A stretch of DNA of 64,000 nt from JASHPR01 sp963778075 (GTDB taxonomy: Bacteria > Actinomycetota > Actinomycetes > Streptosporangiales > Streptosporangiaceae). How positions within the stretch are numbered: position 1 is the stretch's first letter; the number at the start of each line of letters is the position of its first letter. The stretch covers positions 62,001 to 126,000 of the forward strand of contig CAVZTJ010000017.1 in NCBI GenBank assembly GCA_963778075.1. The letters run 5' to 3'. Positions 40,652-48,785 of this stretch are shown here, piece after piece. The notes beneath the pieces are model-generated. The model saw only the letters and a program-made list of their open reading frames with translations, was not told the origin of the DNA and searched no databases. The position numbers and the translations under genes were made by a program.

Positions 40652-42067
40652 CTAGCGGAGCAAGTCGGCCACCGCGGCGATGCCCGGCTCGATGGCGCGG
40701 TCGGCGACGTCGCCGAAGCCGATGACCAGCTGCGGCGGGTCGGTCGCCCGGGAGGCCCGGAACGTGCTCATGCCGGTCAGGCCGACCTGCCGGCCGCGGG
40801 CGGCTGCGACGATGCCCGCCTCGTCCGCGCCGTCCGGCAGGTGTGCGACCGCGTGGAATCCCGCGGCCAGGCCGGTCAGCCGCACCGCCGGGGCGTGCCG
40901 CCCGAGCGCGGCGATGAGCAGGCCACGGCGGTTGGCGTAAACCGATCGCATGTGCCGCAGGTGCCGGTCGTAGCGGCCCGACTGGAGCAACGCCGCCAGC
41001 GCGAGCTGGTCGAGCGTGGGCGAGCCGCGGTCGCTGATGAGCTTTTCCGCCGCGATCGCGTCGGCCAGGTCCGGCGGCGCGAGTATCCAGCCGAGCCGGA
41101 CCGCCGGCGCCAGCGCCTTGCTGGCCGTGCCGATGGTGACGACGTGACCGGGGGCGAGGCCCTGCAGCACGCCGACGGGTTCCCGGTCGTAGCGGAACTC
41201 GGAGTCGTAGTCGTCCTCGATGATGAACGAGCCGGTATCACGGGCCCATTCGACCAGCGCGTGCCGCCGGCTGGCGGCGAGGACGACGCCGGTCGGCGTC
41301 TGGTGTGCCGGCATGACCACGACGACCCGCGCCCGGCTGGCGTCGAGCGCCGCGACGTCAATGCCGAGGTCGTCGACGGGCACGTGCGCCACCTGCTGGC
41401 CGCTCGCGACCACGGCCCGCACGACCTCGCTGATCTCCGGGCCACCGTAGCCAGGTTCCTCGAACGCGACGGTTCGCGCCCCCGTCCTGGCCAGCGCCTG
41501 CAGTACCAGGACAAGGCCCTGCGCGAACCCGGTGCAGGCGATCAGCCGGGCCGCGTCGGCGTCGGCGGCCCGGACCCGGCGCAGGTACCCGGCCAGCACC
41601 TCGCGCAGCACGAGGCTGCCGCGGGGGTCGCCGTAGTCGAGGTCGGCGTTGGCCGCGCTGGTGCACGCCTCGCGCATGGCCCGGGCCCAGTCGCCACGGG
41701 GGAAGCTCGCCAGGTCCGGGACGCCCGGCCGGAAGTCCGCGATCAGCCGCGGGCCGGACCGCAGGACCGGGGATGGCCGGGCCGCCGTCGGCTGCGCGCC
41801 GGCCGCGACCTTGGTCGCCGAGCCCGCGTGGCTGGTCAGGTAGCCCTCGGACAGCAGCTGGGCGTAGCACTCCTGGATCAGCCCGCGAGATACCCCCAGC
41901 TCACGGGCGAGCTCGCGGGAGGACGGCAGGCGCTCCCCGGCGCCGAGCCTGCCGGTCCTGATCGCGTCGCGCAGGCCCGCCTCGAGCTGTGAGCGCAACG
42001 GCCGGCCGCTGTCCCGGTCCATGCTCAGCAGCAGCTCCGGACCCAGACCGGACCACTGAATCGCCAT
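40652..42067 (-). CDS. MocR/PdxR-type PLP-dependent transcriptional regulator
   Basis: 471 residues. N-terminal GntR winged helix (RLGAGERLPSSRELARELGVSRGLIQECYAQL), linker, then a fold-type I aminotransferase domain with the PLP-lysine in TIGTASKALAPAVRLGW and FIIEDDYDSEFRY. PdxR members control vitamin B6 synthesis; others regulate transport or amino-acid genes. It is divergent from an MFS exporter with only 48 bp between the starts. That gap contains the direct-repeat-like GGACCTTACC and GGAACCTACC, fitting the direct-repeat operators of MocR proteins. ATG 42067. Confidence 0.9.
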   Translation of the reverse strand: MAIQWSGLGPELLLSMDRDSGRPLRSQLEAGLRDAIRTGRLGAGERLPSSRELARELGVSRGLIQECYAQLLSEGYLTSHAGSATKVAAGAQPTAARPSPVLRSGPRLIADFRPGVPDLASFPRGDWARAMREACTSAANADLDYGDPRGSLVLREVLAGYLRRVRAADADAARLIACTGFAQGLVLVLQALARTGARTVAFEEPGYGGPEISEVVRAVVASGQQVAHVPVDDLGIDVAALDASRARVVVVMPAHQTPTGVVLAASRRHALVEWARDTGSFIIEDDYDSEFRYDREPVGVLQGLAPGHVVTIGTASKALAPAVRLGWILAPPDLADAIAAEKLISDRGSPTLDQLALAALLQSGRYDRHLRHMRSVYANRRGLLIAALGRHAPAVRLTGLAAGFHAVAHLPDGADEAGIVAAARGRQVGLTGMSTFRASRATDPPQLVIGFGDVADRAIEPGIAAVADLLR

Positions 42068-42115
42068 GGAATTGGACCTTACCCGTGACCCAGTCCGGAA
42101 CCTACCGTCGCAGCT

Positions 42116-43375
42116 ATGAGCATTTCAGCACCCTCCCGCCCCAGTCACCCCGCCATCGCCCCCCGGCCGCGCAGCCGGCTCGTTACCGGCTCGTTCGCAT
42201 TGGTGCTCGTTGCCGCGCTGTGCATGGAGACCAGCTTTTTCCTGCTGGTCTCGGTGACGCCGATGGCCGCCGCGGCCGACGGCGCGAGCAGCGCCGGCGC
42301 GGGCCTGGTGACCGGCGTGCTGCTGCTCGGCACCGTGGTAGCCGAGCTGGCGTCCCCGGTCCTGATGAGCCGCTGCGGCTACCGGGTCACGCTCGCGGCG
42401 GGCGCACTGCTGATGGGCATTCCCTTGCTGGTGCAGCTGGCACACGGCACGTTCCTGATCACGATGATCGCCAGCCTGGCACGGGGGTTTGGCTTCGGCC
42501 TGGGCGCCGTGGTCCTCGGCGCGCTGGTCCCGCTGCTGGTCCCCGCCGACCGGCGGGGCGAAGGACTCGCGCTGTCCGGCGTCGTCGAGACGGTTCCCGC
42601 CGTCGTCGCGCTCCCAGCCGGCGTGTGGCTGGCCAGTCATGCCGGCCTCGCTCCGGTGGTGATCGTGGCCGCGGTTACCGCACTGGTGCCCGCCGCTGTG
42701 GTGGCCTGGCTGCCGCGCCGGGCCGGTGCGGACGACCCCGGCACCGCGAGCGACCAGGATCGGCCCATCGGGCTGCTGGCCGGCCTGCGCCAGGCCGGGC
42801 AGCGGCGCCCGGCTCTGATCTTCGCCGCCAGCACGGTCGCCGCCGGCGTGGTCGTCTCGTTCCTGCCGCTGGCCACCGGGCTGTCGCGCAACGTCGCCGC
42901 CGCCGGCCTGTTCGCACAGGCGCTGACCGGCATGGCGGGCCGCTGGGGAGCCGGACGGCTCGGCGACCGGCTCGGCCACGAGCGCCTGCTGCCTCCGGCC
43001 CTGGTGATCGCCGCGGCCGGCATGGTGGGCCTGTTCTGGCTGGCGTCACCGGTAGCGGTGATCGTCGGCATGGGCCTGTTCGGTTTCGGTTTCGGAGCCC
43101 TGCAGAACGCGACGTTCACGCTGATGATCAACCGGATGCCGGAGTCGGGGTTCGGCACCGCGAGCGCGATCTGGAACCTGGCCTACGACGCGGGATACGG
43201 AGCCGGTCCGGCTGCTTTCGGGGTCTTCGTCGGCGTCACCGGCTATCCCATCGCGTTCGCCTTTTCCGCGCTGCTGATGGTCGTGGCCCTCCCGCTGACC
43301 CGCAGGCCACGGCCGGCCGCCGCGACCCGGTCAGCGCGGCCCGGTCAGCGCGGGGCGGCAAGCGCGGTGAGGTAG
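42116..43375 (+). CDS. MFS transporter
   Basis: 419 residues, twelve predicted transmembrane helices. Landmarks: SFALVLVAALCMETSFFLLVSVTPM (TM1), motif A-like SPVLMSRCGYRVTLAAG, ARGFGFGLGAVVLGALVPLLVPADRRGEGLALSG (described in part), second-half motif GAGRLGDRLGHERLLPPAL. The family exports small molecules or drugs. It is divergent from the MocR regulator, which probably controls it. The last 31 bp overlap the convergent TetR gene; the C-terminal 25 residues are Arg/Pro/Ala-rich and cytosolic. Confidence 0.87.
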   Translation: MSISAPSRPSHPAIAPRPRSRLVTGSFALVLVAALCMETSFFLLVSVTPMAAAADGASSAGAGLVTGVLLLGTVVAELASPVLMSRCGYRVTLAAGALLMGIPLLVQLAHGTFLITMIASLARGFGFGLGAVVLGALVPLLVPADRRGEGLALSGVVETVPAVVALPAGVWLASHAGLAPVVIVAAVTALVPAAVVAWLPRRAGADDPGTASDQDRPIGLLAGLRQAGQRRPALIFAASTVAAGVVVSFLPLATGLSRNVAAAGLFAQALTGMAGRWGAGRLGDRLGHERLLPPALVIAAAGMVGLFWLASPVAVIVGMGLFGFGFGALQNATFTLMINRMPESGFGTASAIWNLAYDAGYGAGPAAFGVFVGVTGYPIAFAFSALLMVVALPLTRRPRPAAATRSARPGQRGAASAVR

Positions 43376-43941
43376 TCATCCAGGACCGTCAGCGCCCACT
43401 CGGCCGTGGCGTGCCGGGGAGTGGTGATGAGCTGGACGCGCAGCCCGTCGAGTAGCACCCGAAGGCGCGCCGCCTCCTGCTCGGCGTCCAGCTGGGCCGG
43501 CAGCTCGCCAGCCGCAGTCGCATAGGCGATCCGCTCGACAAGTGGCTCCTGCAGCCGTTGCGCGGCACCCTCGGCCGCGTCGGCCAGGGCGGGCACGACG
43601 GCGGCCTGCGCCAGGAAGGCCAGGTACACCACCGAGTCCTGCCGCCCGTCGGCGTCCAGCGGGAGCAGCTCGATGGCGGCGGCCTGCAGGTCCTTCACTG
43701 TCATGCCGCCCGCGGTGCGGCGCCGGATCCGGTCATCCACACGCTCGCCTACCCGCCACAGCGCCGCGGCGATCAGCTCGTCCTTGTTCGGGAAGTAATG
43801 CCGGATCGAGCCGATCGACCAGCCCGATTCCTCGGCGACATCGGCCAGCGTCGTCGCCTCGAGTCCGTTACGTGCGATGACGCGGCAGGCCGCGTCGGCG
43901 AGCTCGCGACGGCGAGCGGAGTGATCTACCTCCTTGGGCAT
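43345..43941 (-). CDS. TetR family transcriptional regulator
   Basis: 198 residues. N-terminal helix-turn-helix: RRELADAACRVIARNGLEATTLADVAEESGWSIGSIRHYFPNKDELI (the turn and recognition helix are VAEESGWSIGSIRHYF). The C-terminal TetR_C-like ligand domain is all helical. ATG 43941. It overlaps the MFS gene at its 3' end and is divergent from the deazaflavin-reductase gene; an imperfect 32-bp palindrome between them is its likely operator. Confidence 0.9.
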   Translation of the reverse strand: MPKEVDHSARRRELADAACRVIARNGLEATTLADVAEESGWSIGSIRHYFPNKDELIAAALWRVGERVDDRIRRRTAGGMTVKDLQAAAIELLPLDADGRQDSVVYLAFLAQAAVVPALADAAEGAAQRLQEPLVERIAYATAAGELPAQLDAEQEAARLRVLLDGLRVQLITTPRHATAEWALTVLDDYLTALAAPR

Positions 43942-43964
43942 TTTCCTAATTTAGCATTGCGGTA

Positions 43965-43996
43965 CTAGCACAGTCATATTAGTATGGTCGTGTTAG
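43965..43996. promoter_or_regulatory. TetR operator candidate, 32-bp imperfect palindrome
   Basis: Half-sites CTAGCACAGTCATA and TATGGTCGTGTTAG are inverted and match at 10 of 14 positions around a 4-base centre. AT-rich and placed between the divergent tetR and reductase starts. Confidence 0.6.
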
Positions 43997-44048
43997 AAAG
44001 ATTTGCAGGCGGCAAGCCGCCCACCACACCTCCGAGATGGAGTCAGCC

Positions 44049-44831
44049 ATGCCTTCGGACCGCACCACGCCGGCCAAGCACACCACCACGAGCAGCGCCA
44101 CCGCGACCGGCGCCACCACGGCCAGCGCCACCACGACCCGCCTTAGGTCCCGCTTCAGCGTGCCGCGCGGGCTCGTCGCCGGAACGCTCGCCGTTACCGG
44201 GCTGACCTGGGGGCTGTACGCGATTCAGCCCGGAGCCAGCATCCTGTCCGCGGAGATCCAGACCGGCCTCTTCCTGGGCCTGCTTCTGCTCACGATCTGC
44301 AGCCGCCGCGCCAAGGTGCTGGTCGCCCGGACGTGGCAGCGATACGTCCTCAACCCGCTGATGCGGCTGCTGCTCTCGATCGGCCTGAACCCGCTTGGGC
44401 TCGCGATCCTGGAAACCCGGGGCCGGGTCACCGGCAAGACCCGCAGGGTCCCGGTCGGCAACGGCCGCAAGGGTGATTCGTTCTGGATCATCGCCGAGCA
44501 CGGCACCCGCGCCGGCTACGTGCACAACATCTCCCGCGACCCGCGCGTCCGGGTGCGGCTGCGCATCGGGCTGCGCTACCGCTGGGTGCCCGGCATCGCC
44601 ACCATCTGCCCGGACGACGATCCGCTCGCGCGCCAGCGGAAGATCATCGCCTGGCACCCGCTGCGCGCCCTGAACGCGATCTACGTGCGTGTCTTCGGCG
44701 CCGACCTGCTCACCGTGCACGTCCAGCTCAACCTGGCCGAGGCCGCCAAGCCCAATGGGCCCGCCATCGCCCGCCCGTCAGAAGACGAGGCGCCGGAGCC
44801 GGGAGCGCTTCATGCTGTCCCAGCTCACTGA
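44049..44831 (+). CDS. Deazaflavin (F420)-dependent nitroreductase-family protein with N-terminal membrane segment
   Basis: About 260 residues. The C-terminal 150 match the DDN-like split-barrel: LAILETRGRVTGKTRRVPVGNG, SFWIIAEHGTRAGYVHNISRDPRVRVRL, WHPLRALNAIYVRVFG. These proteins bind F420 and reduce enones or nitro compounds, and are typical of actinobacteria. The N-terminus adds a Thr/Ala-rich leader and two hydrophobic stretches (LVAGTLAVTGLTWGLYAIQPG, GLFLGLLLLTICS), so it may be membrane-anchored. ATG 44049 has GGAG six bases upstream; 44037 is an alternative. Probably repressed by the divergent TetR. Confidence 0.82.
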   Translation: MPSDRTTPAKHTTTSSATATGATTASATTTRLRSRFSVPRGLVAGTLAVTGLTWGLYAIQPGASILSAEIQTGLFLGLLLLTICSRRAKVLVARTWQRYVLNPLMRLLLSIGLNPLGLAILETRGRVTGKTRRVPVGNGRKGDSFWIIAEHGTRAGYVHNISRDPRVRVRLRIGLRYRWVPGIATICPDDDPLARQRKIIAWHPLRALNAIYVRVFGADLLTVHVQLNLAEAAKPNGPAIARPSEDEAPEPGALHAVPAH

Positions 44832-44897
44832 CACCATCGTCAACGGCCTCCTGCCAGCCATAGTGCTGGGCAGCGACCTTGGCCCGGTCCGCCCCCA

Positions 44898-45488
44898 TTA
44901 CCGCCCAGAACGCATGGATCTCAGGTACGACTCGCCACGCGGCGACAACCGGTAACCAACGTCGAGGCTGAGGGTCAGTCCAATGGCCTTCAGCCTTCTG
45001 ACGTGCAGCTTGAAGTCCTGCCGCTCCCAGCCGGCGGCTTCCGCCAGGACCGTGGACACGACCGCAGGCCGGTCGGCGATCAGCGCGAGCACCGCGCGGG
45101 TCCACGGCCCGCGGCTTGATGACCTGTCCATCCGGGCCAGCCTGGCCGTGATCGCGGCGACGTCCTCCTCGGTGAGGATCGCGGTGCGGGCCAGTTCATC
45201 CCTGGGATCCGGCCCGTCGATCCGGTGCAGGCGGACGCGGTACAGCGGCAAAGCCGGGTCACCCCGCAGGCTGGCCAGCAAGTCGCCGGCGCTCGCATAC
45301 CCGGCCTCGCGTGCCTGCGCGGCGTCCACCGAGGACGGCGTCACCACGTCGACCGCCTCGACTTCGACGATGTCGATACCGGTGCGGTAGCGATGGCCGG
45401 GCACGACCTGACTGCGCTTCCACCGCCGGAAGGCCAGGACGATCTCACCGGAGTGGATCCCGTCCCGCAGCCGCTGCTCGAACCGCAT
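44898..45488 (-). CDS. ASCH domain-containing protein
   Basis: 196 residues. N-terminal ASCH/PUA-like beta-barrel: RFEQRLRDGIHSGEIVLAFRRWKRSQVVPGHRYRTGIDIVEVEAVDVV (motif GEIVLAFRRWKRSQV). The C-terminal 80 residues look like a winged helix (WTRAVLALIADRPAVVSTVLAEAAGWERQDFKLHVRRLKAIGL, in parts), so it may act on RNA or DNA. ATG 45488. Isolated between convergent and parallel neighbours; function unknown. Confidence 0.85.
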   Translation of the reverse strand: MRFEQRLRDGIHSGEIVLAFRRWKRSQVVPGHRYRTGIDIVEVEAVDVVTPSSVDAAQAREAGYASAGDLLASLRGDPALPLYRVRLHRIDGPDPRDELARTAILTEEDVAAITARLARMDRSSSRGPWTRAVLALIADRPAVVSTVLAEAAGWERQDFKLHVRRLKAIGLTLSLDVGYRLSPRGESYLRSMRSGR

Positions 45489-45527
45489 CCACCGGACTGT
45501 ACTGCCAGCGTGCGGACGCTGGCCGCG

Positions 45528-46241
45528 TCAGCCGACTGCGCAGGAGTTCCCGTCGCAGCTTGCTTCGGAGTTGCCATCATTCGCGGCGGCAACGGGCGTT
45601 AGCTGGCTTGCGTCGTCGTGAGCACGCTGCAGAAGCTGCAGCAGCACCTCGGGTGACTGTGCGCCGCTGACCGCGTACTTGCCGTCGGCGACGAAGAACG
45701 GCACGCCGGTGATGCCGTAGCTCGTGGCCTGCTGCTCGTCGGCTCGCACCGCGTCCGTGTAAGCGTCCCCGTTGACGACGGCCTGTGCCTCCGCGGCTGG
45801 CAGGCCGGCCTCGGTGGCCAGCTTTACGAGGGTGGGCTTGTCGGCGATCGGGAGGCCCTCGGTGAAGGTGGCGCGCATCAGGCGCTCCTTCATCTCCGGC
45901 TGCAGCGCATGGTCCTTGGCCAGGTGGAGCAGCCGGTGGGCGTCGAACGTGTTGCCGCCGTGCATGAGGTCGAACCGGAAGTCCAGGCCGTCGGCGGCCG
46001 CGCGCTCGGTCATCTGCTGGCCGGCCTGCTCGGCCTGGGCGGTCGTCATGCCGTACTTGCGGGCTATGTGCTCCGCGTGGGTTCCGGTGCGCTGCTCAGG
46101 CGCGCTCGGGTCGAGCTCGAAGGACCGGTAGGTCACCTCGACCTCGTCAGGATGGCCGAACGAGGCGACCGCGCGTTCGAACCGGCGCTTGCCGATGTAG
46201 CACCACGGGCACACCACGTCAGACCAGATCTCAATATTCAT
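45528..46241 (-). CDS. DsbA family oxidoreductase (FrnE-like)
   Basis: 237 residues. Thioredoxin fold with the redox motif CPWC at residues 11-14 (IWSDVVCPWCYIGKRRFE), helical insertion containing HAEHIARKYGMT and the cis-proline region YGITGVPFFVADGKYAVSGAQSPE. Cytoplasmic FrnE-type proteins handle disulfides or glutathione/mycothiol-like adducts and often accompany oxidative-stress genes. The C-terminus has two extra cysteines (EASCDGNSCAVG) that could form a further disulfide. ATG 46241. Confidence 0.88.
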   Translation of the reverse strand: MNIEIWSDVVCPWCYIGKRRFERAVASFGHPDEVEVTYRSFELDPSAPEQRTGTHAEHIARKYGMTTAQAEQAGQQMTERAAADGLDFRFDLMHGGNTFDAHRLLHLAKDHALQPEMKERLMRATFTEGLPIADKPTLVKLATEAGLPAAEAQAVVNGDAYTDAVRADEQQATSYGITGVPFFVADGKYAVSGAQSPEVLLQLLQRAHDDASQLTPVAAANDGNSEASCDGNSCAVG

Positions 46242-46282
46242 GCCAATGACAACCTTATTGACGATCGAGAGATTCCCCCAGC

Positions 46283-46864
46283 TCAGCCGCTGCCGACGGC
46301 CTCGGCGATGGCCCGTACCGCGCTGGTGAGGTCGGCGGCGGACGGGGCGCGGCCGGGATCGATGAACCACTGCACGAGGATGCCGGACAGCAGGGCCTGG
46401 TGCAGCGAGCCGACGGCCCGTGCCTTCTCCGGCTCGGCCTGCGGGTCGATGCCGTGCAGCAGCGAGGCCCAGGCGATGCGGCCGTCGTCGAGACCGTCGG
46501 CGACCGCGGCCCGGATCTGGGGGACGCGCTCGGCGACCCCGAGCAGGTCGAAGGTGGCGGCCCAGACCTGCCGGTAATCCTCGAAGGTGGCCAGGACGGC
46601 GGCCCAGTACTGCTCGAAGCGCAGCAGGAACGGGGCGTCCGGGTCGATTTTGGCCGCCATCGCGCTGGCGAGCTGGGTGCCCCACTCGTCGACCGACGCG
46701 AGCACGGCGGCGTTCAGCAGCGCCTCGGTGGAGCCGTAGTGGTAACCGATCGAGCCCAGGTTGGTCCCGGATGCCGCGACGATGTCGCGGGCGGTGGTGC
46801 GGGCGTAGCCCTTCTCCCGCAGGCAGGCCACGGCGCCGGCCAGCAGGTCTTCCCGGTGTCCCAT
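46283..46864 (-). CDS. TetR family transcriptional regulator
   Basis: 193 residues. Helix-turn-helix: LLAGAVACLREKGYARTTARDIVAASGTNLGSIGYHYGSTEALL (turn-recognition part VAASGTNLGSIGYHYGS). A C-terminal helical ligand domain follows. ATG 46864; an in-frame ATG at 46876 is an alternative. Divergent from the FAD monooxygenase gene with an AT-rich, palindrome-bearing gap, so it probably represses that gene. The much longer open frame continuing to 47893 is antisense to the monooxygenase. Confidence 0.88.
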   Translation of the reverse strand: MGHREDLLAGAVACLREKGYARTTARDIVAASGTNLGSIGYHYGSTEALLNAAVLASVDEWGTQLASAMAAKIDPDAPFLLRFEQYWAAVLATFEDYRQVWAATFDLLGVAERVPQIRAAVADGLDDGRIAWASLLHGIDPQAEPEKARAVGSLHQALLSGILVQWFIDPGRAPSAADLTSAVRAIAEAVGSG

Positions 46865-46900
46865 GCGAAGGATCATAGCCGAGTATTTATACACCCGTAC

Positions 46901-46914
46901 TATACGAACGTATA
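46901..46914. promoter_or_regulatory. TetR operator candidate in the monooxygenase promoter
   Basis: TATACG-aa-CGTATA inverted repeat, with a further CTATAC...GTATAG pair at 46900-46905 and 46921-46926, all within 40 bases of the monooxygenase start and upstream of tetR. Confidence 0.5.
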
Positions 46915-46936
46915 AGACATCTGTATAGTCGGCCGC

Positions 46937-48127
46937 ATGGAACACAACGAGGTCCTCATCTCCGGGGCAAGCGTCGCCGGCCCGGCGCTGGCCTGGTGGC
47001 TGGCGCGGCGCGGCTTCCGCCCAGTGATCGTGGAGCGGTCCGGGCAACGGCGCGGCGGCGGTTACGCGGTCGACTTCCGGGGCGACGTGCACCTTCGCGT
47101 GCTGGAGCAGATGGGCCTGCTGGGGCAGATCCGGGCGCACCAGACGCACCTGCGCAGCATCAGCTACATCGATGATCGCGGCCGCCCGGTGGCCAGCCTG
47201 CCGCCGGTGTTCTTCGCCGGAGACGTGGAGATCCTGCGCGGCGACCTGGCCGAGATCCTCTACCAGGCCACGAGGGACGACACCGAGTACATCTTCGGGG
47301 ACTCGGTGACCAGCCTGAACCAGGACCACGATGGCGTGCACGTCACCTTCGAACATGCCGCCGCGCGCAGCTTCTCCCTGGTCATCGGCGCCGACGGGGT
47401 GCACTCGAACATCCGCCGTCTGGCCTTCGGCCCGGAGGACGGCTTCGCCCGCGGCCTCGGCGTGTACGCCTCGATCTTCACCACGCCGAACTTCGCGGGG
47501 CTGGACCGGGCCGGCCTGCTCTACAGCACCCCGGGCAGGACCGCCGGCCTGTTCGCCGCGGGCGGCGTGGATCGTGCCATCGCCCAGCTGTACTTCACCG
47601 CCCCGGCCGTGCGTTACGACCCACACGATACCGCCGGGCAGCGGGAGATAGTCGCGGCCCACTTCGCAGGCCTCGACTGGCAGGTGCCCCGGCTGCTGGC
47701 CGAGATGGAGACAGCGGGCGATTTCTACTTCGACACCACCAGCCAGATCCACATGGACACCTGGTCGAACGGGCGCGTGGCGCTGATTGGCGACGCCGGC
47801 TACGCCGCCGGGCCGGGCGGCAACGGCACCGGGAACGCGGTCGTCGCCGCCTGCATCCTCGCCGGGGAACTCGCCGCGGCTGACGGCGATCACCGGGCCG
47901 CGTTCGGCCGCTACGAGCGGCAGCTACGCGGATACATCGCCGGCGGGCAGAAGCAGGCGGCCGGCAGCCAGACCTTCCTCGCCCCGGCGACCTGGAACAA
48001 GATCCGTCAGCGCAACCTGTTCTTCAAGATCCTTCCGTACCTGCCCATCAAGGGCCTGATCAGCCGCGCGGCAACCAGGACCGCGACCGCGATCACCGTC
48101 CCCGAGTACGGCCCGGTCCCCCGCTGA
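46937..48127 (+). CDS. FAD-dependent monooxygenase (aromatic hydroxylase/TetX-like)
   Basis: 396 residues. FAD-binding start EVLISGASVAGPALAWWLARRGFRPVIVER (GASVAG in the dinucleotide loop), central DG motif LVIGADGVHSNIRRLAFG and second FAD motif RVALIGDAGYAAGPGGNGTGNAVVAA. Single-component flavoprotein hydroxylase of the PHBH fold; the group includes drug-modifying enzymes and antibiotic-tailoring oxygenases. ATG 46937 follows a TetR-type operator. The last 43 bp with the stop are duplicated just downstream. Confidence 0.9.
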   Translation: MEHNEVLISGASVAGPALAWWLARRGFRPVIVERSGQRRGGGYAVDFRGDVHLRVLEQMGLLGQIRAHQTHLRSISYIDDRGRPVASLPPVFFAGDVEILRGDLAEILYQATRDDTEYIFGDSVTSLNQDHDGVHVTFEHAAARSFSLVIGADGVHSNIRRLAFGPEDGFARGLGVYASIFTTPNFAGLDRAGLLYSTPGRTAGLFAAGGVDRAIAQLYFTAPAVRYDPHDTAGQREIVAAHFAGLDWQVPRLLAEMETAGDFYFDTTSQIHMDTWSNGRVALIGDAGYAAGPGGNGTGNAVVAACILAGELAAADGDHRAAFGRYERQLRGYIAGGQKQAAGSQTFLAPATWNKIRQRNLFFKILPYLPIKGLISRAATRTATAITVPEYGPVPR

Positions 48128-48172
48128 ACCGACCGCGATCACCGTCCCGAGTACGGCCCGGTCCCCCGCTGA
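48085..48172. repeat. Direct duplication (43/42 bp) of the monooxygenase gene end
   Basis: Copy 1 at 48085-48127 (ends with the stop codon) and copy 2 at 48131-48172, separated by ACC and differing by one C. Same style as the duplicated stop region at 34109-34158. Confidence 0.95.
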
Positions 48173-48383
48173 CGCGGCCGCCTTGATGATCGTCACTGGC
48201 CCTCTCCCCGCTTGCTCGCAAGTAGCCGCCGGATTCGCTTCGGAGGCTACTGCGCTATCCGGCCCGATCCGCGAACCCTAAGCATTCGCGCCCCGGTGCG
48301 ATTGTTCGCCGCCAGCACGTAGACAATTCAGGCCCGCTGCGGCCACGGTGAAGTCACTGAGAGACGTTCGCAGAAGACGGAGG

Positions 48384-48671
48384 ATGAAGGTCCCGATGCG
48401 GCTGCCAAAACTGACTGACCTGTCGCCCCGCCAGCAGGAGATCAGCGACCGGATAACGAGCCGGCGGGGCGGCACGCGCGGTCCGTTCCTGGTCTGGCTG
48501 CGCAGCCCGGAGCTGTGCGAGAAGGTCGAGGCCCTCGGCGCCTTCTGCCGCTTCCTGGGGAACTTCTCGATGCTCGCGATGCTGCTGAACGCCTGCCAGG
48601 TCGACCTCCAGGCCGTCGAGCCGCCGTTCCCCGATGTCCGCGGCTACGGAAGGGTCCCCGACCATGGCTGA
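48384..48671 (+). pseudogene. Carboxymuconolactone decarboxylase-like fragment
   Basis: The first 65 codons read like the N-terminus of a CMD/AhpD-type protein: MRLPKLTDLSPRQQEISDRI, GGTRGPFLVWLRSPELCEKVEALGAFCRFLGN. The catalytic Cys-x-x-Cys-containing half is absent; the frame continues with unrelated residues and stops. Family length is about 180 residues, here 95. ATG 48384 has GACGGAGG directly upstream; 48396 is an alternative. Region 48173-48383 upstream shows nothing else. Confidence 0.55.
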
Positions 48672-48785
48672 CGCGCACCTGAACGGCTCGCTGAACCTGC
48701 CCAGCGCCTCCTGGAGATCCAGGCCCAGGTCCACGTGTGACGACGTGACGGCATGCCTCGCCGCTCCGGCGGGAAGGTTTCCTCA

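Noticed and set aside
46865..47893. Extension of the TetR frame into a 536-residue protein
   Set aside because: The extra part is antisense to the well-supported FAD monooxygenase gene and has the repetitive Gly/Arg/Val composition of high-GC antisense frames.
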